In this document: piece after piece, positions 1 to 5,199 of the stretch
Numbering within the stretch: position 1 is the first letter of the stretch
Layout of the letters: each line of letters opens with the position of its first letter
NCBI GenBank assembly: GCA_947175045.1
Contig: CAMWLH010000105.1
Location: 1-7,072 of the forward strand
DNA from: an uncultured Clostridia bacterium
GTDB taxonomy: Bacteria; Bacillota; Clostridia; Oscillospirales; Ruminococcaceae
Direction: 5' to 3'
DNA length: 7,072 bases
Translations under genes and position numbers: made by a program
Notes under the pieces: model-generated
Told to the model about the DNA's origin: nothing
The model's input: only the letters and a program-made list of their open reading frames with translations
Databases searched by the model: none

Positions 1-724
1 CGCGGCGCCTAAGGCACACATCCAGCAGGTGCGCTTCCTCGGGAGGGTCGCTGCTGCCGTCGCGCAGCGTTGACAGAATGCTCTCCGCAAGGCTCTCGTC
101 CTCCTTGAACGGGTGCATTACCATCGAATCGTTGTAGTAGAATCTTCTCATAGCCTGATAGGCAGCCACCATTATAGCGGGCAGCTTGGAGATAACGGAA
201 ATAGCCTTTATCATCTCACTCTGCACCGTTTTGTCCTCGGGAGCCTCGTCAAATCCGTACAGCGCCAGCACCGCCTGCGACATCTTGTTCATGATATTGG
301 GCGAGTGGCAGCGAATGATAACGTCCTCGCTGAAATACATGGGCAGCTCGCGGAACTGTCGGATAAGCGAGCAGAAGGAGGTAAGCTGCTCCTCCGAGGG
401 GAGCGCTCCGAACAGCAGCAGATAAGCGACCTCCTCATAACCGAAGCGCTTATCCTTAATCACTCCGTTTACAAGGTCTTTGACGCTGTATCCGCGGTAG
501 ATCAGCTCGCCCTCGATAGGCTGTTTGTCGCCCTCGCTGATGACATAACCGTGAACGCAGCACACGTTGGTTATCCCCGCGACAACGCCCGAGCCGTCGG
601 AATTTCTCAATCCGCGCTTAACGCCGAACTTTCCGTAAAGGGAATTGTCTATGGTGGTATTTTTAGTAAAATCCTCACACATCTTTTTCAGAGTTGATGA
701 GGAACGTAATTCTTCCATATTCAT
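1..724 (-). CDS. gltA: Citrate synthase, N-terminal part (cut by window edge)
   Basis: Condenses oxaloacetate and acetyl-CoA to citrate in the cytoplasm, the entry step to 2-oxoglutarate. I translated 241 codons from the minus strand. Family landmarks seen: GLRNSDGSGVVAGITNV (residues 38-54), GELIYRGYSVKDL (72-84) and FGYEEVAYLLLFGALPS (94-110), which match the N-terminal helical domain of Si-type citrate synthases of Clostridia. The catalytic His/His/Asp residues lie downstream and outside the window. The start is the ATG at 724-722: GGAG at 737-734 lies 9 nt upstream. A second in-frame ATG at 718 is 15 nt from that site and less likely. The gene has its own promoter at 780-808. The last three visible residues are Arg-Arg-Arg, where the family normally has a hydrophobic run before a His-rich motif, so the extreme edge may be unreliable. 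Methylcitrate synthase is a close relative, but the aconitase/IDH neighbourhood favours citrate synthase. Confidence 0.9.
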   Translation of the reverse strand, partial: MNMEELRSSSTLKKMCEDFTKNTTIDNSLYGKFGVKRGLRNSDGSGVVAGITNVCCVHGYVISEGDKQPIEGELIYRGYSVKDLVNGVIKDKRFGYEEVAYLLLFGALPSEEQLTSFCSLIRQFRELPMYFSEDVIIRCHSPNIMNKMSQAVLALYGFDEAPEDKTVQSEMIKAISVISKLPAIMVAAYQAMRRFYYNDSMVMHPFKEDESLAESILSTLRDGSSDPPEEAHLLDVCLRRR

Positions 725-779
725 TTTTGCAGTCTCCGTTTCTGAGTTTTGTATGGCTGTCACAAATTCACATATTACT

Positions 780-808
780 ATTATACATTATCCGCAGGAT
801 AAAGTCAA
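780..808 (-). promoter_or_regulatory. Sigma-A-type promoter of citrate synthase
   Basis: On the minus strand, TTGACT (808-803) and TATAAT (785-780) are separated by exactly 17 bp. That is one mismatch from a perfect housekeeping promoter. Transcription would start near 773 and give a leader of about 50 nt before the ATG at 724. The spacer is largely occupied by an inverted repeat (separate entry). Confidence 0.8.
788..802. promoter_or_regulatory. Candidate operator: dyad inside the citrate synthase promoter spacer
   Basis: A perfect 6-bp inverted repeat with a 3-bp centre, TTATCC-GCA-GGATAA, lies between the -35 and -10 boxes, where a bound repressor would block RNA polymerase. It has the form TTAT-N7-ATAA, the reverse arm order of the Bacillus CcpC site ATAA-N7-TTAT, so I do not assign a regulator. 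The position is seen directly; the operator role is inferred. Confidence 0.5.
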
Positions 809-870
809 TAGAAAAAAATCAAAATGAATAAAAACTTTAGAGAAATTGCAAAATTCTCAAATGCGAAAAA

Positions 871-875
871 AGGAG
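871..875 (+). promoter_or_regulatory. Ribosome binding site that fixes the SpoIID-like start
   Basis: AGGAG lies 8 nt before the ATG at 884. The in-frame ATG at 824, which would add 20 residues before the hydrophobic segment, has only A-rich sequence and no recognisable ribosome binding site upstream. The start at 884 also puts the membrane segment right at the N-terminus, as expected for an exported protein. Confidence 0.8.
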
Positions 876-883
876 ATAATACA

Positions 884-1813
884 ATGAAAGTCCCATTGGT
901 TTCCGCTGCGGCGCTGCTTATTCTGGCAACAGTCTTTGCGGCGGTTCTGATTATAAGAAAGCCCGCGGAGCGGCAGCTTCCCGAAAGCGATGCGGAGGAA
1001 TACGTCACCGTTTTACTGGAAGACAAAGGGCAGATCGTCACCGTAAGCCGCCGCGACTACATTGTCGGATGCCTTGAAGGAATGATCTCCCCAAAATGCG
1101 AGAGGGAGACCCTTAAAGCGGCAGCAGCCTGCGTTGATTCCACGGCGCGGTATTATAAGGCGAGGCGCGGAGTATTCAGTTACAGCGGCGCGGATTATTC
1201 CGACAAGCTGCCCGGGCTGCCATACATAACCCCCGAGGAAGCTGCGGAGCTTCACGGCGAGAAATACCTCTCGAAATACGTTGAAGCGGCGGAGAACGCT
1301 CCCCCGCTCACCTGCAGCGGAGAGCCGATCTTCGCTGCGGTCTGCGAGATATCCTCGGGCTGTACCGATAATGCCGCCGACGTTCTGGGCGACGGATTTC
1401 CCTATCTCGTGTCCGTCCCGACGGAGCTTGACGCGGAATGCGACGGCTACGGAAGCGTCTTTTCCTTTACCGAGCAGAACATCTACTCGGCGCTTTCCGC
1501 TCTGTGCGAGCCCTCTTTGACCGCCGACTGCTCCATATGGTTCACCGACCCGCACTATTACGACAGCGGTACCTTAAAATCCATCAGCTTCGGCGGCTGT
1601 GAGCTTTCGGGGGAGCAATTGAGAAACGCGCTCGGGTTAAGGAGCGCGGCTATATCCGTTGAATATTCCGAGGACAGATTCAGATTTTCCTGCCGCGGGT
1701 ACGGCGATAATCTCGGCATGAGCCTGAATTACGCCAACGAGCTCGCCCTGCGCGGGAAAAGCGCCGAGGATATACTTCAATATTTTTACCTCGGTATTGA
1801 CGAACATGAATAG
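884..1813 (+). CDS. Membrane-anchored SpoIID-family protein, probably catalytically degenerate
   Basis: 309 residues. Residues 5-24 form an uncleaved-looking signal or membrane anchor, so the rest is outside the cytoplasm. The SpoIID fold is recognisable in order: VSRRDYIVGCLEGM (54-67), ETLKAAAA (75-82, family EALKAQA), a GEPIFAAV..SSGCTDNAADV..PYLVSV stretch (146-178) and GYGDNLGMSLNYANELALRG (272-291, family GHGVGMSQYGA..A..G), ending in AEDILQYFYLGI. Active SpoIID is a lytic transglycosylase that trims peptidoglycan during forespore engulfment. By alignment in my head, the catalytic Glu of the family EMP motif is Met67, the GHG of the C-terminal motif is GDN, and the usual YHSSSGG is CEISSGC. 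Eleven cysteines (63, 72, 83, 144, 154, 160, 186, 208, 216, 239, 270) are unusual for a secreted protein. Length is close to that of B. subtilis SpoIID. It could be a non-catalytic structural or regulatory paralogue. It is transcribed divergently from citrate synthase. Confidence 0.75.
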   Translation: MKVPLVSAAALLILATVFAAVLIIRKPAERQLPESDAEEYVTVLLEDKGQIVTVSRRDYIVGCLEGMISPKCERETLKAAAACVDSTARYYKARRGVFSYSGADYSDKLPGLPYITPEEAAELHGEKYLSKYVEAAENAPPLTCSGEPIFAAVCEISSGCTDNAADVLGDGFPYLVSVPTELDAECDGYGSVFSFTEQNIYSALSALCEPSLTADCSIWFTDPHYYDSGTLKSISFGGCELSGEQLRNALGLRSAAISVEYSEDRFRFSCRGYGDNLGMSLNYANELALRGKSAEDILQYFYLGIDEHE

Positions 1814-1818
1814 AAGCT

Positions 1819-1850
1819 CCCCGCAGAGCCTTTCAATCTGCGGGGATTCT
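1819..1850. terminator. Hairpin between convergent genes, probable shared terminator
   Basis: A perfect 9-bp stem, CCCCGCAGA (1819-1827) with TCTGCGGGG (1837-1845), has a 9-nt loop. It lies 5 nt after the SpoIID-like stop and 6 nt after the XRE stop on the other strand. On the plus strand it is followed by ATTCTGTTATTCT, a broken T-tract; the minus-side tail is poorer in T. It probably serves both genes, better in the plus direction. Confidence 0.65.
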
Positions 1851-1851
1851 G

Positions 1852-2649
1852 TTATTCTATAATATGTTCCGCTATGGACGATAAGGAGTCGACAATAAAT
1901 TTCGGAGTATTAGGCAGTCTTTCGGTAATGATCGCCCGCACTTCCTCGGCGGTAACGGGAAGATTTACCGTGATCTCACCCGAGGTCTCCTTCCCTATTG
2001 CAATAATTCCCGAAGCAGACCCGCCTACGGCGATATCTCCCATAGCAAGACCGCCAAACGCGTACTTTCCCGCGGCGACCCCGCCGAAGACGTTCCAGCC
2101 CGTCGCGACCCCGCCCAGCGCGAAAAACCCCGCCGCACAGCCGCCGCAGGCAAACACACCCGCCGCCAGACCGCCCGAAGCTCCTATTCCGACCGCCGCG
2201 AGCCCGCCGAACGCGAGAACTCCCGCCGTAACTACCCCCAAAGATAAAACTCCGATCGAAGCGAGTCCTATCGCGACGATCCCTTTCGCGGCAAGACCTA
2301 TTGCGATAACTCCCTTTGCCGCGCCCCTCGCGTTGATGTGTACGATAGGCATTCCGCGCCAGGTACGCTTGCTTTTCCACTCGCCAAGGCGCACCATTCG
2401 CGGCTTGGTTTCGGATATCTTCTCCGCTTCCTCCGCGGGAAAGCTCTCAATCCCGCTGTTCTTGACAAGCTCGTCAATTGATACGCCGAACAGCTCGGAC
2501 ATGGCTATCAGCTTTTCCATCTCGGGAGTCGTGCTGCCAAGCTCCCACTTTGAAACGGTCTGTCGGGTAACGTCCAGCCTTTCGCCAAGCTCCTCCTGCG
2601 ACCAGCCCTTTTGTCGGCGGAGCTGCATCAGTTTTTCGGAAAATGTCAT
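1852..2649 (-). CDS. XRE-family regulator with a C-terminal glycine-pentad repeat domain
   Basis: 265 residues. Residues 5-61 are a Cro/C1-type helix-turn-helix (WSQEELGERLDVTRQTVSKWE; the recognition helix includes TRQTVSKW), so the N-terminus should bind DNA. Residues 62-99 are a polar linker ending in a WRGMPIVHIN segment. Residues 113-224 are almost entirely five-residue units with Gly at the fifth place and usually Ala or Ser at the third (see repeat entry). Residues 225-265 return to an ordinary amphipathic tail. The start at 2649 has GGAGG (2661-2657) 7 nt upstream. The gene has its own promoter (2717-2745) and ends at the shared hairpin near 1845. What the repeat domain senses or binds is unknown. 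A solenoid is my inference; membrane association of the very hydrophobic first half (113-148) is the alternative. The target genes are not shown by the sequence. Confidence 0.8.
   Translation of the reverse strand: MTFSEKLMQLRRQKGWSQEELGERLDVTRQTVSKWELGSTTPEMEKLIAMSELFGVSIDELVKNSGIESFPAEEAEKISETKPRMVRLGEWKSKRTWRGMPIVHINARGAAKGVIAIGLAAKGIVAIGLASIGVLSLGVVTAGVLAFGGLAAVGIGASGGLAAGVFACGGCAAGFFALGGVATGWNVFGGVAAGKYAFGGLAMGDIAVGGSASGIIAIGKETSGEITVNLPVTAEEVRAIITERLPNTPKFIVDSLSSIAEHIIE
1978..2313 (-). repeat. Coding repeat: about 22 glycine-ended pentads
   Basis: In the XRE protein, Gly recurs every five residues at 113, 118, 123 up to 148. After one inserted residue it recurs at 154, 159 and so on to 224, giving 23 regularly placed glycines with a single phase slip. 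The unit is xxAxG. After residue 149 a ten-residue super-period appears, in which alternate pentads start with Gly (for example VFACG-GCAAG, FFALG-GVATG). Large or charged residues (F, W, K, D) fall at the first place of the other pentads. The pattern is clear in protein but diverged in DNA. Confidence 0.85.
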
Positions 2650-2716
2650 ATTATTACCTCCGTTAAATTAAATATAGTCGGCATTCGACGAAAAACCGTC
2701 CTGCCTCCATGACTAA

Positions 2717-2745
2717 ATTTTACCCGAATATCTGTAAAAAGTCTA
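2717..2745 (-). promoter_or_regulatory. Probable promoter of the XRE gene
   Basis: Minus strand TAGACT (2745-2740), a 17-bp spacer and TAAAAT (2722-2717). The -10 box has one mismatch to consensus and the -35 box has two. This gives a leader of roughly 60 nt before the ATG at 2649. A perfect TTGACA lies further upstream at 2770-2765, but the best -10 I can pair with it (TAGACT at 19 bp) is worse. Confidence 0.5.
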
Positions 2746-2763
2746 CCAATTACCGCTTGAAGT

Positions 2764-2798
2764 TTGTCAACCAAAGTTAACATTGGCTCTGTAGAGCC
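2764..2798. promoter_or_regulatory. Cluster of dyads upstream of the XRE promoter
   Basis: Three overlapping or adjacent symmetries are visible: TTGTCAA-N6-TTAACAT (2764-2783, resembling a Rex site but with two extra central bases), CCAAaGTTAACaTTGG (2771-2786, one mismatched pair around GTTAAC), and GGCTCTGTAGAGCC (2785-2798, perfect 6-bp arms followed by TTTT on the plus strand). They lie between the rex terminator and the XRE promoter and may be regulator binding sites. No regulator is assigned. Confidence 0.3.
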
Positions 2799-2806
2799 TT
2801 TTGCGA

Positions 2807-2837
2807 TAATTAAAACGACCGGGAAAATTCCCGGTCG
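2807..2837 (-). terminator. Rho-independent terminator of the aconitase-IDH-rex string
   Basis: On the minus strand a GC-rich perfect stem CGACCGGGA/TCCCGGTCG with a 4-nt loop (2837-2816) is followed directly by TTTTAATTA. It begins 11 nt after the rex stop codon and there is no comparable hairpin in the gaps between the upstream genes, so it marks the end of the operon. Confidence 0.85.
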
Positions 2838-2848
2838 CCATGCTTTAA

Positions 2849-3502
2849 CTAATCCTCCGAATCCCTCTCGGCATGGTTTTTCGCCGTATAGGACAGCGTC
2901 ATCAAACTGTCGGTAAGGTGAACGTTTTCCACATCAGCGTCGGGGAAATCAAAATTGATATCATAATGCGAGAAATTCCAAAACGCCTTTACCCCGTAGG
3001 ACATAAGCGACATTACCGTCTCCTTTGCTCCCGAACGGGGAATGCACAGCACTGCCATCGGCGGGCGGTTTTCCTCACAGAAAGTCCTAAGCTGATTAGT
3101 GTGCATTATGGATATACCCGCGATCTCTATGCCCTCCATGGCGATGTTGCTGTCAAATATCCCGATAAGCTCATAGCCGTACTTCTGAAAGTCAACGTGC
3201 ATGGTTATCGCGCGCCCGAGGTTTCCCGCGCCTATCAATATTATTTTCCGCATATGGTCAAGCCCGAGTATATGCGCAATCTCCCTGCGGAGCTCCGCCA
3301 CGTTATACCCATATCCCTGCTGCCCGAAGCCGCCGAAGCAGTTCAAGTCCTGCCGTATCTGAGACGCAGTCAGCCGCATTTTCTCCGAAAGCTCACGCGA
3401 GGATATTTTCGCCGTACCCGTCTTTAGAAGCTCCCCGAGAAAGCGGTAATAGCGCGGCAGCCTGCGAATGACCGAATTTGAGATGTTGCTTTTCTGTTGC
3501 AT
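2849..3502 (-). CDS. rex: Redox-sensing transcriptional repressor Rex
   Basis: 217 residues, normal length for the family. Rex is a dimeric repressor that leaves DNA when NADH binds, linking fermentation and respiration genes to the NADH/NAD+ ratio. Residues 8-75 are the winged helix with the hallmark VIRRLPRYYRFL (11-22), SSRELSEKM (34-42), SQIRQDLNCFG (47-57) and FGQQGYGYNV (59-68). Residues 86-105 start the Rossmann domain with the GAGNLG loop (91-96); Asp117 ends the second strand, as expected for NAD(H) preference. WNFSHYD (near 175) and the C-terminal helix fit the domain-swapped dimer. The ATG at 3502 has AAAGGTG 5 nt upstream, within the 23-nt gap after the isocitrate dehydrogenase stop, so the two genes are probably co-transcribed. 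No full Rex operator was found in the window; the operon's own promoter is outside it. Confidence 0.95.
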   Translation of the reverse strand: MQQKSNISNSVIRRLPRYYRFLGELLKTGTAKISSRELSEKMRLTASQIRQDLNCFGGFGQQGYGYNVAELRREIAHILGLDHMRKIILIGAGNLGRAITMHVDFQKYGYELIGIFDSNIAMEGIEIAGISIMHTNQLRTFCEENRPPMAVLCIPRSGAKETVMSLMSYGVKAFWNFSHYDINFDFPDADVENVHLTDSLMTLSYTAKNHAERDSED

Positions 3503-3525
3503 ATATGCACCTTTAAGCAGCCGGC

Positions 3526-4740
3526 TTACTTCATAAGCTCCGCCAGCCTGCTGTTGATCTCCTTAAGGAACGTTTCCGTGTCGACGGGAGTCTTGTTCTC
3601 CAGCTTGGACATCGCCGCGAGGTTCTTGTCCATAATTCCGTCCTCCATCGTCTTGATAGAGGCTTTCTCCAGCTTGTCGGCATAGTCGCACAGCGCGGGG
3701 ATATTGTCCAGCTCGCCGCGCTTGCGCAGCGCCCCGCTCCACGCGAAAATGGTCGCGATGGGGTTGGTAGAGGTGGTTTCGCCCTTAAGATAGTTGTAGT
3801 AGTGACGCGTTACCGTGCCGTGAGCCGCCTCGTACTCATATACTCCGTCGGGAGAAACCAGTACGCTTGTCATCAGACCAAGCGAGCCGAAAGCCGTCGC
3901 CAGCATATCCGACATAACGTCGCCGTCGTAATTCTTGCACGCCCAGATAAAGCCGCCCTCGGAACGTACCACTCTCGCGATAACATCGTCGATAAGCGTA
4001 TAGAAATACTCAATGCCCGCTGCCTCAAACTTCGCTTTGTACTCGCTTTCGTATATCTCCGCAAAGATATCCTTGAAACGGTGGTCGTATGTCTTGGAGA
4101 TGGTGTCTTTTGAAGCGAACCACAAGTCCTCCTTAGCGTCGAGCGCGTAATTAAAGCAGGCTCTCGCAAAGCTGGAAATGGAGTTGTCAAGATTGTGAAC
4201 GCCCTGGATAATGCCGTCGCTGTTCTTGAAGTCGTGAATAAGCGCGCGGGTCTCCTTGCCGCTTGCGTCGGTCACCACAAGCTCCGCCTTGCTGCCCTGC
4301 GGCACTTTCATCTCGGTGTTCTTGTAGATATCGCCGTATGCGTGACGGGCTATGGTTATCGGCTTTGTCCATGTGGGGATATAGGGAACTATGCCCTTTA
4401 CCAGAATAGGCTTTCTGAACACCGTTCCGTCAAGAATAGCGCGGATAGTGCCGTTCGGGGATTTCCACATCTCCTTGAGCTTGTATTCCTCAACACGCTG
4501 TGCGTTGGGAGTTATCGTCGCGCACTTTACCGCCACGCCGTACTTCTTGGTAGCGTTCGCGGAATCTATCGTGACCTGATCATCCGTTTCGTTTCTGTGA
4601 ACAAGCCCTAAATCATAATAGTCCGACTTAAGGTCGATATAGGGACAGATCAATATGTCCTTTATCCATTTCCAGATAATTCTGGTCATTTCGTCGCCGT
4701 CCATCTCAACGATGGGGGTAGTCATCTGTATTTTTGCCAT
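3526..4740 (-). CDS. icd: Isocitrate dehydrogenase, NADP-dependent, type II (eukaryote-like)
   Basis: 404 residues. Oxidises isocitrate to 2-oxoglutarate and CO2 with NADP+ in the cytoplasm, supplying the glutamate skeleton and NADPH. The sequence follows human IDH1 nearly residue for residue: [18 protein letters not shown] at the N-terminus, substrate loop SPNGTIR (94-100), Arg109, Arg132 in ARHAYGD, KYDGRF-like TYDHRF (217-222), metal-binding Asp251, Asp274 and Asp278 ([12 protein letters not shown]), and [10 protein letters not shown] (305-314). In this last motif Arg312-His313 match the pair that holds the NADP 2'-phosphate, so NADP use is likely. The start at 4740 has GGAGG (4753-4749) 8 nt upstream. 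It lies 14 nt after the 107-residue gene and 23 nt before rex. It belongs to the homodimeric type II group rather than the type I form of E. coli and Bacillus. No frameshift or missing key residue was seen. Confidence 0.96.
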   Translation of the reverse strand: MAKIQMTTPIVEMDGDEMTRIIWKWIKDILICPYIDLKSDYYDLGLVHRNETDDQVTIDSANATKKYGVAVKCATITPNAQRVEEYKLKEMWKSPNGTIRAILDGTVFRKPILVKGIVPYIPTWTKPITIARHAYGDIYKNTEMKVPQGSKAELVVTDASGKETRALIHDFKNSDGIIQGVHNLDNSISSFARACFNYALDAKEDLWFASKDTISKTYDHRFKDIFAEIYESEYKAKFEAAGIEYFYTLIDDVIARVVRSEGGFIWACKNYDGDVMSDMLATAFGSLGLMTSVLVSPDGVYEYEAAHGTVTRHYYNYLKGETTSTNPIATIFAWSGALRKRGELDNIPALCDYADKLEKASIKTMEDGIMDKNLAAMSKLENKTPVDTETFLKEINSRLAELMK

Positions 4741-4754
4741 AAGTTTATCCTCCG

Positions 4755-5078
4755 TTATTTATATCCGTGCAGCTCCAAAAAGCCGTCAGCCGTGGTCTTA
4801 AACAGCTCCTCGTTAAAATCGAGCCGCATCAGCTTGTCGCCCTGCGCCGCGAAATATGCTGTTGTTTTATCGGTAACAAGCTTATACAGCGCCTCAAGAC
4901 CGTGTCCCTCGATCTCAAACAGATACCCGAATGTGCATTGTGTGTTTGCAAGCTCATCAAAGTCCACGCCCTTTTCCAACATCGATAGCGCAGTGTCCGC
5001 AAGCTGCATTTTCAGTTCCCTGTCGTTTATCGCGTTGCGCTTCCTTGGGGCTTCCTGATTTTTCTTTTTGCCAAACAT
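4755..5078 (-). CDS. Unrecognised small soluble protein between aconitase and isocitrate dehydrogenase
   Basis: 107 residues; I do not recognise the family. The first 14 residues are basic (Lys4-6, Arg12, Lys13, Arg14), followed by a probable helix from 19 to 37 ([20 protein letters not shown]), a central [19 protein letters not shown] segment (53-71) and a C-terminal [21 protein letters not shown]. There is no signal peptide, membrane segment or zinc pattern and only one Cys (48). The composition looks like a folded alpha or alpha/beta protein, not a spurious frame. AAGGGAG (5092-5086) lies 7 nt before the ATG. Isocitrate dehydrogenase follows after 14 nt, so it is almost certainly part of the operon. 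Its position between two enzymes that share isocitrate suggests an accessory or regulatory role, but this is inference from context only. Confidence 0.8.
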   Translation of the reverse strand: MFGKKKNQEAPRKRNAINDRELKMQLADTALSMLEKGVDFDELANTQCTFGYLFEIEGHGLEALYKLVTDKTTAYFAAQGDKLMRLDFNEELFKTTADGFLELHGYK

Positions 5079-5091
5079 AGCCGTTCTCCCT

Positions 5092-5199
5092 TCACATTGC
5101 CATAATAAATGGTATCTCCGGCCAGGCTTTCTCTCCGAACGCGATATTGATCTTACTTCCCCACGTCTCTACGTCATCGTTTTCTATCAGCCGTTGCAT
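5092..5199 (-). CDS. Possible 35-residue small protein overlapping the aconitase 3' end
   Basis: A short open frame starts at ATG 5199-5197, 13 nt inside the end of aconitase and in another frame, and stops with TGA at 5094-5092. It fills nearly all the gap before the 107-residue gene. The TGA touches that gene's ribosome binding site. The peptide begins MQRLIENDDVETWGSKI and ends PEIPFIMAM; it is acidic and mixed, with two Trp and no membrane segment. There is no good Shine-Dalgarno, so translation would depend on coupling to aconitase termination at 5187. A 35-codon open frame can easily arise by chance, and I do not recognise it. The alternative is plain intergenic spacer of 108 nt. Confidence 0.35.
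   Translation of the reverse strand: MQRLIENDDVETWGSKINIAFGEKAWPEIPFIMAM

Noticed and set aside
113..697. Long open frame on the plus strand opposite citrate synthase
   Set aside because: The minus strand gives a clear citrate synthase here; the plus frame has no recognisable motif or ribosome binding site and is an antisense shadow.
760..772. TCACA repeated twice (760-764 and 768-772) in the citrate synthase leader, resembling Rex half-sites
   Set aside because: The halves are direct repeats, not inverted, and flanking bases do not match a Rex operator.
740..790. Possible plus-strand promoter for the SpoIID-like gene, including a TATACATT element like a sigma-E -10 box
   Set aside because: No matching -35 element at proper spacing for sigma-E, and only weak pairs for sigma-A, so no promoter is called.
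824..883. Upstream ATG at 824 as start of the SpoIID-like protein
   Set aside because: No ribosome binding site, and it would place 20 polar residues before the membrane segment; ATG 884 has AGGAG at 8 nt.
1874..2671. 265-residue plus-strand frame rich in Pro and Ala opposite the XRE gene
   Set aside because: Its Pro/Ala periodicity is the reverse complement of the Gly/Ala pentads. The minus frame has a true HTH, ribosome binding site and promoter.
3498..3509. Perfect palindrome TGCATATATGCA at the rex start codon
   Set aside because: Short, AT-rich and partly made of the start codon itself, with no promoter beside it; chance is sufficient.
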